Position numbers and translations under genes: made by a program. Of a stretch of DNA of 60,432 nucleotides, positions 25,089 to 35,306 are shown piece by piece. Below the pieces are notes generated by a model, which made no database searches, was not told the origin of the DNA, and worked only from the letters and a program-made list of their open reading frames with translations. Positions within the stretch are counted from its first letter, which is position 1. Each line of letters opens with the position of its first letter. Source of the DNA: an uncultured Mucilaginibacter sp. (GTDB lineage Bacteria > Bacteroidota > Bacteroidia > Sphingobacteriales > Sphingobacteriaceae); contig CAIPPO010000144.1 of assembly GCA_903866915.1 (NCBI GenBank), forward strand, positions 1-60,432. Direction: 5' to 3'.

Positions 25089-26786
25089 CTAAAACCTTAT
25101 TCCTTTAATATTCAACTGTATCGATCTTCTTTCCCGCCAAACGTTTTCCTCTATCGTATAGCAAATATCAAAAGGATTTCCTTCACTTACGTCAGCCAGG
25201 TAATTACCCAGACCAAACCCTATACAATCAAACAGGGGCGAACCTTCCTGTTTTACTGCCATTTTTAAGTGTAATTCGCCGGCGAGGCTGGCATATCCAT
25301 TAATGCGCACCCCCTTAGTTAAAAATACCGGGGCCATATTCTCCGGGCCAAAGGGTGCAAACTGGTTCAATATCCTGAAAAATTTCGAATCTATTTGTTT
25401 TAATTCCAGTTCTGCATCTATCCTGATTTCCTGCACCAGTTGTTCTTCTGTAATAGTAGCACACACTACCTCTTCGAATCTGTCAGTAAAAGCCTGCAGC
25501 TGCTCAGGGTCCAGGGTCAATCCGGCAGCGTATTTGTGACCGCCGAACTGGATCAGCAAGTCTTTACAATCATACAAAGCCTCATACAAATCATATCCTA
25601 TTACTGATCTGGCCGAGCCTGCTAAATGCCCGTTCGACCGGGTTAAAACGATGGTAGGCCGATAATATTTTTCGGTAAGACGTGAAGCGACGATTCCTAT
25701 CACCCCTTTATGCCAGTTTTCGTTATAAACGACAGTTGATTTTTTTCCGATCAAAAACTCATCGTTATCGATCAGGCTCAATGCCTCATCAGTTATTTGC
25801 TGATCGTGCCCTTTACGTTCGGTATTTTTGCCGTTGATAAGCAGGCCTTTTTCGTTAGCGGACTCTTCATCCGTAGCGATAAGTAACTCAACGGCATGCT
25901 TTGCATCGTCGATACGACCCGCTGCGTTGATGCGGGGACCTAGTCCAAATACTACATCGGTAATGGTATAATTACCCGTTCGCCCGGCTACACCCATTAA
26001 TGCTTTAACACCGATACAGGGATCACTATTGATCTTTTGAAGGCCGAAATAGGCAAGGGTTCGGTTTTCGCCAGTAATGTGAACAATATCTGATGCAATA
26101 CTAATCGCTACCAGATCTAGATAATTCGCAACTGTATCGAAACCCAGGTCATTTTTTTCGGCGTAGGCCTGAATCAGCTTAAATCCTATACCGCAGCCTG
26201 AAAGCTCTTTGTAGGGATAGGGACAATCGCTTCGCTTCGGGTCGAGTACCGCTATGGCTTCAGGAAGTTCTGCACCAGGCAAATGGTGGTCGCATATGAT
26301 AAAATCCACACCTTTGCTATTGGCATAAGCGATCTTATCAACTGATTTGATCCCGCAATCGAGTGCAATGATTAGCGTAAAACTATGATCAGCTGCATAG
26401 TCAATGCCCTGGGTTGAAATACCATATCCCTCGTTATATCGGTCGGGTATATAATAAGCGATAGCATCATAAAGGTTTTTAAAAAAACTATAAACCAGCG
26501 ATACAGCTGTAGTTCCATCCACATCATAGTCACCGTAAACCAATATTTTTTCTTTGTCGGCGATAGCCTTTTCGATACGATCAATCGCCTGCTCCATGCC
26601 GGCCATTAGGAAGGGATCATGCAGGTGACGAAGGTCGGGCCGGAAAAAATATTTAGCTTCTTCAAAGGTATTAATACCGCGCTGTATGAGTAATGAACTT
26701 AATATAGGATCGATATTTAATTCCGAAGCCAGTTTAATTACATCTGCATTATCAGGCCTTGGACTTACCGACCAGCGTTTATTCAT
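25089..26786 (-). CDS. recJ: Single-stranded-DNA-specific exonuclease RecJ
   Basis: A 565-residue 5'-3' exonuclease for recombination and mismatch repair. The DHH phosphoesterase motifs are present: ILVYGDYDVDGTTAVSLVY (about residues 80-98), LDCGIKS, ICDHHLPG and the motif IV region FGLGPRINAAGRIDDA. The DHHA1 domain has LTRSNGHLAGSARS and FGGHKYAAGLTL, and the C-terminal OB domain follows. Length is normal. An exact TAnnTTTG element lies 22 bases before the start codon. Confidence 0.96.
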   Translation of the reverse strand: MNKRWSVSPRPDNADVIKLASELNIDPILSSLLIQRGINTFEEAKYFFRPDLRHLHDPFLMAGMEQAIDRIEKAIADKEKILVYGDYDVDGTTAVSLVYSFFKNLYDAIAYYIPDRYNEGYGISTQGIDYAADHSFTLIIALDCGIKSVDKIAYANSKGVDFIICDHHLPGAELPEAIAVLDPKRSDCPYPYKELSGCGIGFKLIQAYAEKNDLGFDTVANYLDLVAISIASDIVHITGENRTLAYFGLQKINSDPCIGVKALMGVAGRTGNYTITDVVFGLGPRINAAGRIDDAKHAVELLIATDEESANEKGLLINGKNTERKGHDQQITDEALSLIDNDEFLIGKKSTVVYNENWHKGVIGIVASRLTEKYYRPTIVLTRSNGHLAGSARSVIGYDLYEALYDCKDLLIQFGGHKYAAGLTLDPEQLQAFTDRFEEVVCATITEEQLVQEIRIDAELELKQIDSKFFRILNQFAPFGPENMAPVFLTKGVRINGYASLAGELHLKMAVKQEGSPLFDCIGFGLGNYLADVSEGNPFDICYTIEENVWRERRSIQLNIKGIRF

Positions 26787-26807
26787 ATCTTTAACCCTTT
26801 AAAACAG

Positions 26808-26815
26808 CAAAGATA
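26808..26815 (-). promoter_or_regulatory. Promoter -7 element of recJ
   Basis: Minus-strand TATCTTTG is an exact TAnnTTTG match, 22 bases before the recJ start. Confidence 0.5.
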
Positions 26816-26918
26816 TAGAGAAATGTGCAGATGTGCTGAAGCGCCGGATTCAAATTGATTGTCTACTTTGATTTATAACGGCACACATTTGCACTGAAAC
26901 ATAGCCGCAAACTGATAA

Positions 26919-27692
26919 ATGGAGATTTACGCATTAGGAGAAGGATCATATTCGGTGGATTCTTCTAAAAAATTTATACCCTTTGACCCCCAGATCGATA
27001 ATTTTCGCGACAGGCCGGGATCACTTTTCATCCATGTGAATCCATTTCTGGTCAAAACTGCCGACGACCTGATTGTTTTCGATACTGGGCTTGGTTACAA
27101 AGACACACGCGATGAGCTCTTTATCCACCAGCATATCCGCAACGCCGGATTTGATCCTGACGAAGTAACGTTGGTGCTGATGTCACATTTGCATTACGAC
27201 CACTCCGGCGGGCTTGTTGTGGAGCGCGGGGGTACACTGGTTCCCAGCTTTCCAATGGCTACGCACGTAATCCAAAAAGGAGAATGGGAGTTTGCCATCA
27301 CTGGCAGGTCATCCTCTTACCACAAGGAGATATTCGAAGCATTAAATGGCGCGGTTAATATCATCTTTGTTGAAGATTCCGGTGAGTTGAAGCCGGGCAT
27401 CCGGTATGAATTATCGGGTGGACATTGCCCCAAACACCAGGTTTTCTGGATCGATGATCATGGTGAAAAATGCTTTTTTGGTGGCGACGAACTACCTGAA
27501 CCAGAGCAACTTATTCGCAAGTTTATTGCTAAATATGATTTTGATGGCCGTAAAGCCATGCAATTGAGAGAGGAATACGGAAAGATTGCTGCTGAAGAAG
27601 GGTATACCTGTTTATTTTATCACGCCAAATCAAATCCGGTTGGTAACGTGAAATATGATGGGGAAGTATTTTCTATATCAGCGAAAAACTGA
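26919..27692 (+). CDS. Metallo-beta-lactamase-fold hydrolase
   Basis: A 257-residue MBL-fold protein. The metal-binding motif is SHLHYDHSGG (about residues 89-98), with a preceding DDLIVFDTGLGYKD strand, a third ligand His in GGHCPKHQVFW and the Asp in FFGGDELPEP. There is no signal peptide, so it is cytoplasmic. The family includes lactonases, glyoxalase II-like enzymes and many unknowns; nothing in the sequence fixes the substrate. Divergent from recJ and convergent with the response regulator gene, so transcribed alone. Confidence 0.88.
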   Translation: MEIYALGEGSYSVDSSKKFIPFDPQIDNFRDRPGSLFIHVNPFLVKTADDLIVFDTGLGYKDTRDELFIHQHIRNAGFDPDEVTLVLMSHLHYDHSGGLVVERGGTLVPSFPMATHVIQKGEWEFAITGRSSSYHKEIFEALNGAVNIIFVEDSGELKPGIRYELSGGHCPKHQVFWIDDHGEKCFFGGDELPEPEQLIRKFIAKYDFDGRKAMQLREEYGKIAAEEGYTCLFYHAKSNPVGNVKYDGEVFSISAKN

Positions 27693-27700
27693 TTGCTTCT

Positions 27701-27735
27701 ATGCTGGTATGTTGCAGCATTGAAATTTTTTTTTT
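27701..27735 (+). terminator. Terminator after the MBL-fold gene
   Basis: ATGCTG and CAGCAT form a 6-bp stem with an 8-base loop, followed shortly by a run of T residues. It lies between two convergent genes. Confidence 0.45.
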
Positions 27736-27773
27736 GTTCTGAAAGCCTCAACGTTGCAACTTTCTAACAAAAT

Positions 27774-28193
27774 TCAGGCATGATTTTCTACAGCGAAAAG
27801 CTCTTTTATTTTATCTACGTTTAGCGGTTTTGAAACAAAGTCTTTAACAATAGGGTATGAACGGGCCTTGTTGATATCGTTACTGAAAACCGATGATGAT
27901 ATGATATAAACTTTGCACTTACCCAGCGGGTCAATATTAAGACGGGTATATTCATCCAAAAACTCCCAACCGTTCATGATCGGCATATTGATATCTAACA
28001 GGATATAATCTGGTAGATTTGAAGGGTTTTCGCGCTGGATATCTAATAATAAATCAATAGCATACTTGCCATGCAGGCAAGCCATGATATCCGTATTTGC
28101 CAGAGCTTTCTTGATCAATTTGATTGAAATAAAGTTATTTATTTCGTCATCGTCTACAAGCAAAATACTTACGGGGCCGTTGTTAGTCATCAT
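27774..28193 (-). CDS. Stand-alone response regulator
   Basis: A 139-residue receiver domain with no output domain. The acidic pocket is in ILLVDDDEINN (Asp 16-18), the phosphoacceptor Asp is in YILLDINMPIMNGWEF (about residue 66) and the conserved Thr/Ser and Lys are in IISSSVF and FVSKPLN. Such CheY-like proteins in Bacteroidota work with hybrid histidine kinases or phosphorelays; no kinase gene is adjacent. Monocistronic. Confidence 0.92.
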   Translation of the reverse strand: MMTNNGPVSILLVDDDEINNFISIKLIKKALANTDIMACLHGKYAIDLLLDIQRENPSNLPDYILLDINMPIMNGWEFLDEYTRLNIDPLGKCKVYIISSSVFSNDINKARSYPIVKDFVSKPLNVDKIKELFAVENHA

Positions 28194-28419
28194 ATGCTGC
28201 TTTATACGGCATCAATTTTCAAAAGGTTATGCAAGCCTTACACTAAATACCGAATTATTGACACAATAAAAAACTTGTTACAAAACGCAGGGGTGGCTTT
28301 TCGATATAGGATCAAATTATTGCCTATTGATTAAGTGCGCGGCGACAATGTTGCTTAAATTAACCTTTATTTAAAAACCAGTATTGATTTACCCATTGTC
28401 AAAAATCATTTTTCTTTGC

Positions 28420-31311
28420 TTATTCAATCGCGCTTTCTTCAAAAACATAACTTTCAAGCGGCGGACATGAACACACTAAGGTACGATCACCATAGGTATC
28501 ATTTACCCGACCAACTGATGGCCAGAATTTATAAGCTGCAACGTAAGGAAGCGGAAAGGCTGCCTTTTGCCGGGTATAGGTATGCTCCCAATTATTTGCT
28601 GTAATAACCGCAACCGTATGCGGGGCATTTTTTAGCAGATTGGCAACTTTATCCGATAGCCCTTTTTCTACGTCGTCAATTTCGTAACGGATAGAGATCA
28701 TGGCATCACAAAAACGATCTAGTTCGTGTTTTGGTTCCGACTCGGTTGGCTCAACCATTACCGTACCTGCAACCGGGAAAGATACCGTAGGTGCGTGGAA
28801 GCCATAATCCATCAAACGTTTGGCGATATCGCTCACTTCGATACCAAAGTTTTTGAATGCCCGGCAATCCAATATCATTTCATGAGCGCAACGTCCATTA
28901 TTACCGGTATATAATATCGGGTAATGAAGATTCAGGCGGGTTTTGATATAATTAGCGTTCAGGATCGCAAATTTTGTAGCATTAGTCAGGCCATTACCTC
29001 CCATCAGAGCAATATAGGCGTGAGAGATGATCAATATGGAGGCCGAACCCCATGGAGCAGCAGAAATAGCGTGAATCGATTTACCGCGCTCGATATCTAC
29101 AACGGCATGGCCCGGCAAATAAGGTACCAGGTGTTTAGCAACGCCTATTGGCCCCATACCCGGACCACCGCCGCCATGCGGTATGCAAAATGTTTTGTGC
29201 AGGTTAAGGTGACAAACATCGGCACCAATTGTTGCCGGGCTGGTTAGGCCAACCTGCGCATTCATGTTGGCACCATCCATATAAACCTGCCCACCGTTCT
29301 GGTGAATGATATCACATATCTCGATAATAGCTTCTTCAAACACACCGTGTGTAGATGGGTAGGTTACCATGAGACAAGACAGATCATGCTTATGCTCTTC
29401 AGCTTTTTGTTTCAGGTCGGCCACATCAATGTTGCCATTTTCATCGCATTTAACTACCACGATCTTCATACCAGCCATTGCCGCCGAAGCCGGGTTAGTT
29501 CCATGTGCTGAAGAAGGGATCAATACAATGTTACGATGGTGGTCGCCCCTATCCAGATGATACGCACGGATAACCATTAACCCTGCGTATTCTCCCTGGG
29601 CACCCGCATTAGGCTGCAGGCTCATGGCCGCAAAACCGGTGATCTCAGAGAGCCAGTTATTCAATTCATCAAACAACTGCATATAGCCCCCCACCTGATC
29701 GGTTGGTGCAAATGGGTGTATCTTGCTGAACTCGGCCCAGGTAACAGGAACCATTTCAGTGGTAGCGTTAAGCTTCATTGTACATGAACCTAAAGCAATC
29801 ATGGAATGACAGAGCGACAGATCGCGCGTTTCCAATGATTTGATATAACGCAGCATCTCATGTTCTGAATGATGCGAATTAAATATCGTATGTGTCAGGT
29901 AAGCCGTAGTTCTTTGCTGATTAACTGGAATAACCGAGGTGATATTTGTTTTTAGTCCGTCAAAATTCACATCGCTCAGCGATCTACCTTTTACCTTAGC
30001 AAAAAAGCGGACTATAGTTTTGATATCTTCAGGAGAGGTAGTTTCGTCAATTGAAATAGTAACTTCCGACCCGGTATAATGGAAATTCATTTCGTTATTT
30101 AAAGCTTCGGCATGGATAGCGCCAACAAGCTCGCCTAAATCGAATTTCAACGTATCGAAGTAAACAGCGTTGAGCTGCCTGTAGCCAAGTTCGCCCAATG
30201 CTTCAGACAGCAGAATAGCCAGCGCATGGATACGTTCTGCTATTAGCTTCAAACCTTTGGAGCCGTGATATACACCGTACATGCCAGCCATAATAGCCAG
30301 CAATGCCTGAGCAGTGCAGATATTTGAAGTAGCTTTATCGCGACGGATATGCTGTTCGCGGGTTTGCAGCGCCATACGCAAAGCATAATTGCCGGCACTG
30401 TCAATAGTTACACCAATGATTCGGCCTGGAATAGAACGTTTATATTCCTCCCTTGTGGCAAAGAACGCAGCATGCGGGCCTCCAAAACCCATCGGCACAC
30501 CAAATCGCTGTGCCGAACCTACTACGATATCGGCACCCCATTCGCCCGGAGGCGTTAATAGTACCAGGCTAAACAAATCGGCTACAACAGTTAATTTGAT
30601 TCCTTTTCCGTGTGCCAAGGCAGCAAAACCCGAATAGTCATATACCTCTCCAGTACCTGCAGGGTATTGTACGATAGCACCAAAATAATTATCGTTGAGT
30701 TCTACCGTACGGTGATTGCCTATGTGAAGCTCAATGCCATAAGGCTCGGAGCGCGTTTTTAAAATATCAATAGTTTGCGGGAATACTTCCTCCGAAACAA
30801 AGAATGTTTTAGCCTGCTGATTTTTTCGCAAACTATATTGCATAAACATGGCCTCTGCGGCTGCTGTTCCTTCGTCGAGCAGTGAAGCATTGGCAATTTC
30901 CATCCCTGTCAGATCAATGATCATAGTCTGGAAATTGAGTAGCGCTTGCAAACGTCCCTGTGCGATCTCGGCCTGGTAAGGTGTGTATTGGGTATACCAT
31001 CCCGGGTTCTCGAGGATATTCCGTTGGATAACTCCAGGTACGATCACATCATAATATCCCTGACCAATAAATGACTTGAATACTTTGTTTTTTGAAGCAG
31101 TTTGTTTCAGCGTGTTCAGGTAATCGAACTCGCTTTTTGCAGAGGGCAGGTTAAGTGGTTGCTTTAGCCGGATACTCGCCGGAACAGTCTGTGCGATCAA
31201 TTCATCCAGTGAATCTACGCCAACAATTTTCAACATTTCAGCAGTATCTGCGTCATTTGGTGCGATATGCCTATTCTCAAATTTCTCCTGGTAGTCTGCG
31301 TTCAGCTTCAT
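28420..31311 (-). CDS. gcvP: Glycine dehydrogenase (decarboxylating), P-protein
   Basis: The PLP-dependent P-protein of the glycine cleavage system, which decarboxylates glycine and passes the aminomethyl group to GcvH. At 963 residues it is the fused full-length form, with two aminotransferase-like halves. The cofactor lysine is in [20 protein letters not shown] in the second half, and the N-terminus has [17 protein letters not shown]. Partner genes gcvT and gcvH are not in the window. An exact TAnnTTTG element lies 28 bases upstream; no glycine riboswitch is seen. Confidence 0.97.
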   Translation of the reverse strand: MKLNADYQEKFENRHIAPNDADTAEMLKIVGVDSLDELIAQTVPASIRLKQPLNLPSAKSEFDYLNTLKQTASKNKVFKSFIGQGYYDVIVPGVIQRNILENPGWYTQYTPYQAEIAQGRLQALLNFQTMIIDLTGMEIANASLLDEGTAAAEAMFMQYSLRKNQQAKTFFVSEEVFPQTIDILKTRSEPYGIELHIGNHRTVELNDNYFGAIVQYPAGTGEVYDYSGFAALAHGKGIKLTVVADLFSLVLLTPPGEWGADIVVGSAQRFGVPMGFGGPHAAFFATREEYKRSIPGRIIGVTIDSAGNYALRMALQTREQHIRRDKATSNICTAQALLAIMAGMYGVYHGSKGLKLIAERIHALAILLSEALGELGYRQLNAVYFDTLKFDLGELVGAIHAEALNNEMNFHYTGSEVTISIDETTSPEDIKTIVRFFAKVKGRSLSDVNFDGLKTNITSVIPVNQQRTTAYLTHTIFNSHHSEHEMLRYIKSLETRDLSLCHSMIALGSCTMKLNATTEMVPVTWAEFSKIHPFAPTDQVGGYMQLFDELNNWLSEITGFAAMSLQPNAGAQGEYAGLMVIRAYHLDRGDHHRNIVLIPSSAHGTNPASAAMAGMKIVVVKCDENGNIDVADLKQKAEEHKHDLSCLMVTYPSTHGVFEEAIIEICDIIHQNGGQVYMDGANMNAQVGLTSPATIGADVCHLNLHKTFCIPHGGGGPGMGPIGVAKHLVPYLPGHAVVDIERGKSIHAISAAPWGSASILIISHAYIALMGGNGLTNATKFAILNANYIKTRLNLHYPILYTGNNGRCAHEMILDCRAFKNFGIEVSDIAKRLMDYGFHAPTVSFPVAGTVMVEPTESEPKHELDRFCDAMISIRYEIDDVEKGLSDKVANLLKNAPHTVAVITANNWEHTYTRQKAAFPLPYVAAYKFWPSVGRVNDTYGDRTLVCSCPPLESYVFEESAIE

Positions 31312-31338
31312 GTATTTGTTGCCCCTTTATTTATCGCG

Positions 31339-31346
31339 CAAAGGTA
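31339..31346 (-). promoter_or_regulatory. Promoter -7 element of gcvP
   Basis: Minus-strand TACCTTTG is an exact TAnnTTTG match, 28 bases before the gcvP start. Confidence 0.5.
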
Positions 31347-31460
31347 CAATTTTGATCGATGAGTAACAATTACCTAACCTGATCGTGACAATGGTTTTAC
31401 AAGAATTTTGAAACCTTTAATTGTTAGGGATTGCAACATTAATATGCCATTAAACCAGAG

Positions 31461-32177
31461 TCAGTTTAATTGCCGTAAATATAACTGTATCGTATTCTCG
31501 AGCCCATAATATAAGGCATCGCTGATCAAAGCATGGCCAATACTAACTTCATCCAAGCCGGGTATATGTTTAGCAAAATACTGCAGGTTGTGCAGATCAA
31601 GATCATGTCCGGCGTTAATACCCAGGCCTGCTTTTTGTGCAGTTTCTGCCGCAATTACATAAGGCGCAATTGCATCCTCCCGGTTTTGGTGGTAATAGGA
31701 AGCGTAGGCTTCGGTATATAATTCTATACGTTCAGTGCCAATTGTAGCCGCTGCATCCACCATTTCAACTACCGGATCCACAAAAATGGAAACCCGGATA
31801 CCAGCGTCTTTAAATACTTTAATTATTTTTTTTAGATATTGCTGGTTTTTGACGGTATCCCAGCCGTGGTTAGAGGTTAGTTGTCCTAATACATCTGGCA
31901 CCAGTGTTACCTGTTCGGGCTGATTGGCCAAAACCAGGTCAACAAATTTCTGCTCCTGGCAATTGCCTTCGATATTGAATTCGGTTGTTACGGTTTTCTT
32001 GAGTTCAAAAACATCATCATAGCGTATATGACGTTCATCGGGCCTGGGGTGTACCGTGATACCTTGTGCGCCAAATCGCTCGCAGTCTTTGGCAACTTGA
32101 ATCAGATCGGGATTATTACCTCCGCGAGAATTGCGCAGGGTGGCTATCTTGTTGATATTAACGGATAAACGAGTCAT
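31461..32177 (-). CDS. pdxJ: Pyridoxine 5'-phosphate synthase
   Basis: Condenses 3-amino-2-oxopropyl phosphate with deoxyxylulose 5-phosphate to make pyridoxine 5'-phosphate, the last ring-forming step of vitamin B6 synthesis. From the start [20 protein letters not shown] it is 238 residues, the family length; a further 29 codons upstream are open but not protein-like. Visible motifs are [17 protein letters not shown], the catalytic Glu in FNIEGNC, and [15 protein letters not shown]. The gene is divergent from the polysaccharide deacetylase gene. Confidence 0.95.
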   Translation of the reverse strand: MTRLSVNINKIATLRNSRGGNNPDLIQVAKDCERFGAQGITVHPRPDERHIRYDDVFELKKTVTTEFNIEGNCQEQKFVDLVLANQPEQVTLVPDVLGQLTSNHGWDTVKNQQYLKKIIKVFKDAGIRVSIFVDPVVEMVDAAATIGTERIELYTEAYASYYHQNREDAIAPYVIAAETAQKAGLGINAGHDLDLHNLQYFAKHIPGLDEVSIGHALISDALYYGLENTIQLYLRQLN

Positions 32178-32304
32178 TTTTAATTCGGGTTTCAGACCAG
32201 GAAAATCTAATATTACCGCAAAGTTCAGTATCGCGACAGTTGCGTATAGCGAGGTAAATATCATGATTCCTGCATTAACAACTGAAACAATTTTAGGATT
32301 AGTC

Positions 32305-32312
32305 TATTTTTG
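32305..32312 (+). promoter_or_regulatory. Promoter -7 element of the polysaccharide deacetylase gene
   Basis: TATTTTTG matches TAnnTTTG and ends 8 bases before the start codon, implying a very short leader. Confidence 0.45.
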
Positions 32313-32320
32313 ATGCTGTT

Positions 32321-33307
32321 ATGATCAAATCACTTAAATTCTTAGGCCTTTTAATGCTGGCTTACTCCTTTGTACCAACAGCCAAAGCACAGCAGAATTT
32401 CCTGAATATCACCAATTACCGGGTATATTACGGATGGGCCCACAATTTTCCGCAAGACTTGCTTATACTGCGTCGTTTTGAGAACAATGGCCGGGATTAT
32501 TTTTTGCTGATCAATCCCCAGACCCTGCAAACCAGGGTTAATGAAAGCAGCTTTTACAGCGTAAAAGAAATGTCACTTGCTGACACCCGCGTGTTCTTCA
32601 AAAATACACCATACGAAAAAGCAATTGCACAGGCCGAAAAACAATCTATAACGATACAAGATGCCGGCATCGAAAGGGGAATGCCTTCCGAAACTGGCAT
32701 CAGCCTGACAGCCGATCTATGTCCTTCTCACAAACCGCTGGACAGACGGCTATTTACAGACATGATCACAGAGTTCAAAAAAGTGGAGAAACCTGCGCCT
32801 ATAGCACTTTCTGTAAGCGGTCTATGGATGCTAAAACATACAGCGGATATTGAATGGCTGAAGAAATTACGGGATGCAGGCGAGATACGTTTCACCTGGG
32901 TTAACCATTCCTATAACCACCGGGTAAGCGCAAAAGCACCACTGCGCGAAAATTTTTTACTGGAGCCTGGTACTGACATGGATTACGAGGTACTTGCCAC
33001 TGAAAAATTGATGCTGAAGAATGGGTTAACCCCGTCAGCCTTTTTTCGTTTCCCCGGCCTGGTATCCGATCAGCAGGTGGTTTTTAAAGTCACCGACTAT
33101 GGCCTGATTCCTATTGGATCAGATGCCTGGCTGGCCAAAGGCCAACAGGCGCAAAACGGAAGTATCGTGCTCATCCATGGCAATGGCAATGAGCCTGTAG
33201 GTGTTAATGATTTCATCCAACTACTCCGCTCAAAAAAACGACAGATTGCTCAAAAACAATGGCTTCTGTATGATTTGAGTAGTACGGTTGAGGATGAGGA
33301 GAAGTAG
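32321..33307 (+). CDS. Exported polysaccharide-deacetylase-fold protein
   Basis: A 328-residue protein with a signal peptide ending TAKAQQ (residue about 24). From about residue 125 it has a NodB/carbohydrate-esterase-4 pattern: SLTADLCPSHKPLDRRLF (where canonical enzymes have the TFDD motif), FTWVNHSYNHR with the metal-binding H-x4-H, FFRFPGLVSDQ and a C-terminal IVLIHGNGNEPVG. The second Asp of the usual first motif is absent (TADLC), but one Asp and the H-x4-H pair are kept, so catalysis is plausible. It probably acts on periplasmic or surface glycans. Confidence 0.85.
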   Translation: MIKSLKFLGLLMLAYSFVPTAKAQQNFLNITNYRVYYGWAHNFPQDLLILRRFENNGRDYFLLINPQTLQTRVNESSFYSVKEMSLADTRVFFKNTPYEKAIAQAEKQSITIQDAGIERGMPSETGISLTADLCPSHKPLDRRLFTDMITEFKKVEKPAPIALSVSGLWMLKHTADIEWLKKLRDAGEIRFTWVNHSYNHRVSAKAPLRENFLLEPGTDMDYEVLATEKLMLKNGLTPSAFFRFPGLVSDQQVVFKVTDYGLIPIGSDAWLAKGQQAQNGSIVLIHGNGNEPVGVNDFIQLLRSKKRQIAQKQWLLYDLSSTVEDEEK

Positions 33308-33380
33308 GGCGACTAAGGAGAATTTTTAGTTTTCTCAAACCTGTTTTTTGGAAATACTCAGCATAGATAATTCCTTTAAC

Positions 33381-33413
33381 AAAAAAGGCACAGCCTCCCG
33401 ACCATGCCTTTTT
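33381..33413. terminator. Bidirectional terminator between convergent genes
   Basis: AAAAAGGCA (33382-33390) pairs with TGCCTTTTT (33405-33413), giving a 9-bp stem with A and T runs on both sides. It serves the polysaccharide deacetylase gene and ahcY, which end towards each other. Confidence 0.75.
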
Positions 33414-33450
33414 CTATCAAGCTCAAAGCAAAGACCTTTTGCCTTTAACC

Positions 33451-34770
33451 TTAGTAACGGTAGTATTCCGGCTTAAACGGACCCTGAACCGATACGCCGA
33501 TATATTCAGCCTGGTGCGGATCTAATTCTTCCAATTCAACACCAATTTTTTCCAGGTGCAAACGGGCTACCTTTTCGTCAAGATGCTTTGGTAAGGTATA
33601 TACCTTGTTTTCGTATTTATCAGCATTTAACCAAAGCTCTAACTGAGCCAGAGTTTGATTGGTGAAGGAGTTACTCATCACAAAGCTTGGGTGACCAGTA
33701 GCGCAACCCAGATTAACCAAACGGCCTTCTGCCAATACGATCAGATCTTTGCCGTCGACAGTATATTTATCTACCTGCGGTTTGATCTCCACTTTGGTAT
33801 CACCATAATTGGTATTTAACCATGCCATATCGATCTCGTTGTCGAAGTGACCGATATTACATACGATGGCTTTATCTTTCAAAGCACGGAAGTGTTGCTC
33901 ACGTACTATATCACAGTTACCAGTAGCAGTTACTACGATATCAGCTTCAGCGATAGCGGTAGTTAGTTTTTTAACTTCGTAACCTTCCATAGCTGCCTGC
34001 AATGCACAGATAGGGTCGATCTCGGTCACAATCACCCGCACACCGGCACTGCTCAATGAATCAGCTGATCCTTTGCCCACATCGCCATAACCGCATACTA
34101 CTGCAACTTTACCAGCCAGCATAATATCAGTAGCGCGGCGGATAGCATCTACCAGCGACTCACGGCAACCATATTTATTATCAAATTTCGATTTGGTAAC
34201 CGAATCATTCACATTGATTGCTGGCATTGGCAGGGTACCAGCTTTAACACGGTCGTACAAACGGTGTACACCAGTAGTAGTTTCTTCCGAAAGACCTTTG
34301 ATACCGGCAACCAGTTCAGGATATTTATCCAAAACCATATTGGTAAGGTCGCCCCCATCATCAAGGATCATATTCAATGGTTTGCGATCTTCGCCAAAGA
34401 ACAGCGTTTGCTCGATACACCAGTCAAACTCTTCTGCGTTCATTCCTTTCCAGGCATAAACCGAAGTACCGGCTGCAGCAATTGCTGAAGCAGCATGGTC
34501 CTGTGTTGAAAAGATATTACAAGATGACCAGGTAACCTCGGCACCTAGTGCCTGTAAGGTTTCGATCAATACAGCGGTTTGGATGGTCATGTGCAGACAG
34601 CCGGCAATACGCGCTCCTTTTAAGGGTTGCGATGGGCCATATTCTGCACGCAAGGCCATTAAGCCAGGCATTTCTGCCTCGGCAAGGCCTATTTCTTTCC
34701 GGCCCCACTCGGCCAGCGACAAATCTTTTACCTTTGATTTAACGAAAATTGTCTCTACTGATGACGACAT
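33451..34770 (-). CDS. ahcY: Adenosylhomocysteinase
   Basis: NAD-dependent hydrolysis of S-adenosylhomocysteine to adenosine and homocysteine in the methyl cycle. The 439-residue protein has the N-terminal substrate region [19 protein letters not shown], the NAD-binding motif [30 protein letters not shown] and the terminal [10 protein letters not shown] that reaches the neighbouring subunit. All hallmark motifs are intact. An exact TAnnTTTG element lies 20 bases upstream of the start. No SAH riboswitch is visible. Confidence 0.98.
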   Translation of the reverse strand: MSSSVETIFVKSKVKDLSLAEWGRKEIGLAEAEMPGLMALRAEYGPSQPLKGARIAGCLHMTIQTAVLIETLQALGAEVTWSSCNIFSTQDHAASAIAAAGTSVYAWKGMNAEEFDWCIEQTLFFGEDRKPLNMILDDGGDLTNMVLDKYPELVAGIKGLSEETTTGVHRLYDRVKAGTLPMPAINVNDSVTKSKFDNKYGCRESLVDAIRRATDIMLAGKVAVVCGYGDVGKGSADSLSSAGVRVIVTEIDPICALQAAMEGYEVKKLTTAIAEADIVVTATGNCDIVREQHFRALKDKAIVCNIGHFDNEIDMAWLNTNYGDTKVEIKPQVDKYTVDGKDLIVLAEGRLVNLGCATGHPSFVMSNSFTNQTLAQLELWLNADKYENKVYTLPKHLDEKVARLHLEKIGVELEELDPHQAEYIGVSVQGPFKPEYYRY

Positions 34771-34789
34771 AATGTTTCTGATTTTTGCG

Positions 34790-34797
34790 CAAAATTA
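34790..34797 (-). promoter_or_regulatory. Promoter -7 element of ahcY
   Basis: Minus-strand TAATTTTG matches TAnnTTTG exactly, 20 bases before ahcY. Confidence 0.5.
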
Positions 34798-34821
34798 CGC
34801 AATAGAAACTTCTAAACGAAA

Positions 34822-35223
34822 TCAGACAGTTACAGGTTCAGCTTTTGCGTGTTTGGATGCAGCAGTATTACTCTGCGCTGACATAGAGAGTTTCCCGTTA
34901 TGATTACCGCCTGTTTCTACCTGCAATACCTGGGTTTTAACATCGCCTGTAATTCGGCCGGTACTTCTGATCTCAAGGGAGTGCGTATTAATATTTCCGT
35001 TTACCGTGCCGTAAACAATAATTTCTTTAGTAATGATATTTCCAGTTATGCTCCCCTTTTCTCCAAGAATCAATCCCTCATCGATGGTTACATCGCCTTT
35101 GATCTGACCTTCAATGCGCACGTAAGCGGGCGCTTTCAAATTCCCATCAAACACGCAACCCTCGCTTAGAAAGGTTGTAATCACCTGTTGGTCCAACTCG
35201 ACCTTGTTTTTCCTTGAAAACAT
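34822..35223 (-). CDS. Bactofilin (polymer-forming cytoskeletal protein)
   Basis: A 133-residue bactofilin. Residues about 15-110 are a right-handed beta-helix of short repeats such as RIEGQIKGDVTIDEGLILGE and TITGNI-type turns, followed by an unstructured tail. Bactofilins polymerise without nucleotide and mark sites of cell-wall remodelling. The gene lies 83 bases downstream of an M23 peptidase gene on the same strand, the pairing seen for CcmA with Csd1 in Helicobacter and for other bactofilins, so the two probably shape the cell wall together. Confidence 0.92.
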   Translation of the reverse strand: MFSRKNKVELDQQVITTFLSEGCVFDGNLKAPAYVRIEGQIKGDVTIDEGLILGEKGSITGNIITKEIIVYGTVNGNINTHSLEIRSTGRITGDVKTQVLQVETGGNHNGKLSMSAQSNTAASKHAKAEPVTV

Positions 35224-35306
35224 AATTTTGAATTTTTTAAACTCAAATACCTCGTTACCAACCCAATTTACCCTATTAACAATTCATTGGTGAGCAAAAA
35301 GAGACA

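Noticed and set aside
28194..28419. Glycine riboswitch downstream or upstream of gcvP
   Set aside because: No paired aptamer-like structure is visible on either side; the gcvP leader is only about 20 bases.
31461..32264. Longer pdxJ start at 32264
   Set aside because: The first 29 residues are not conserved in the family and the standard start [10 protein letters not shown] lies at 32177.
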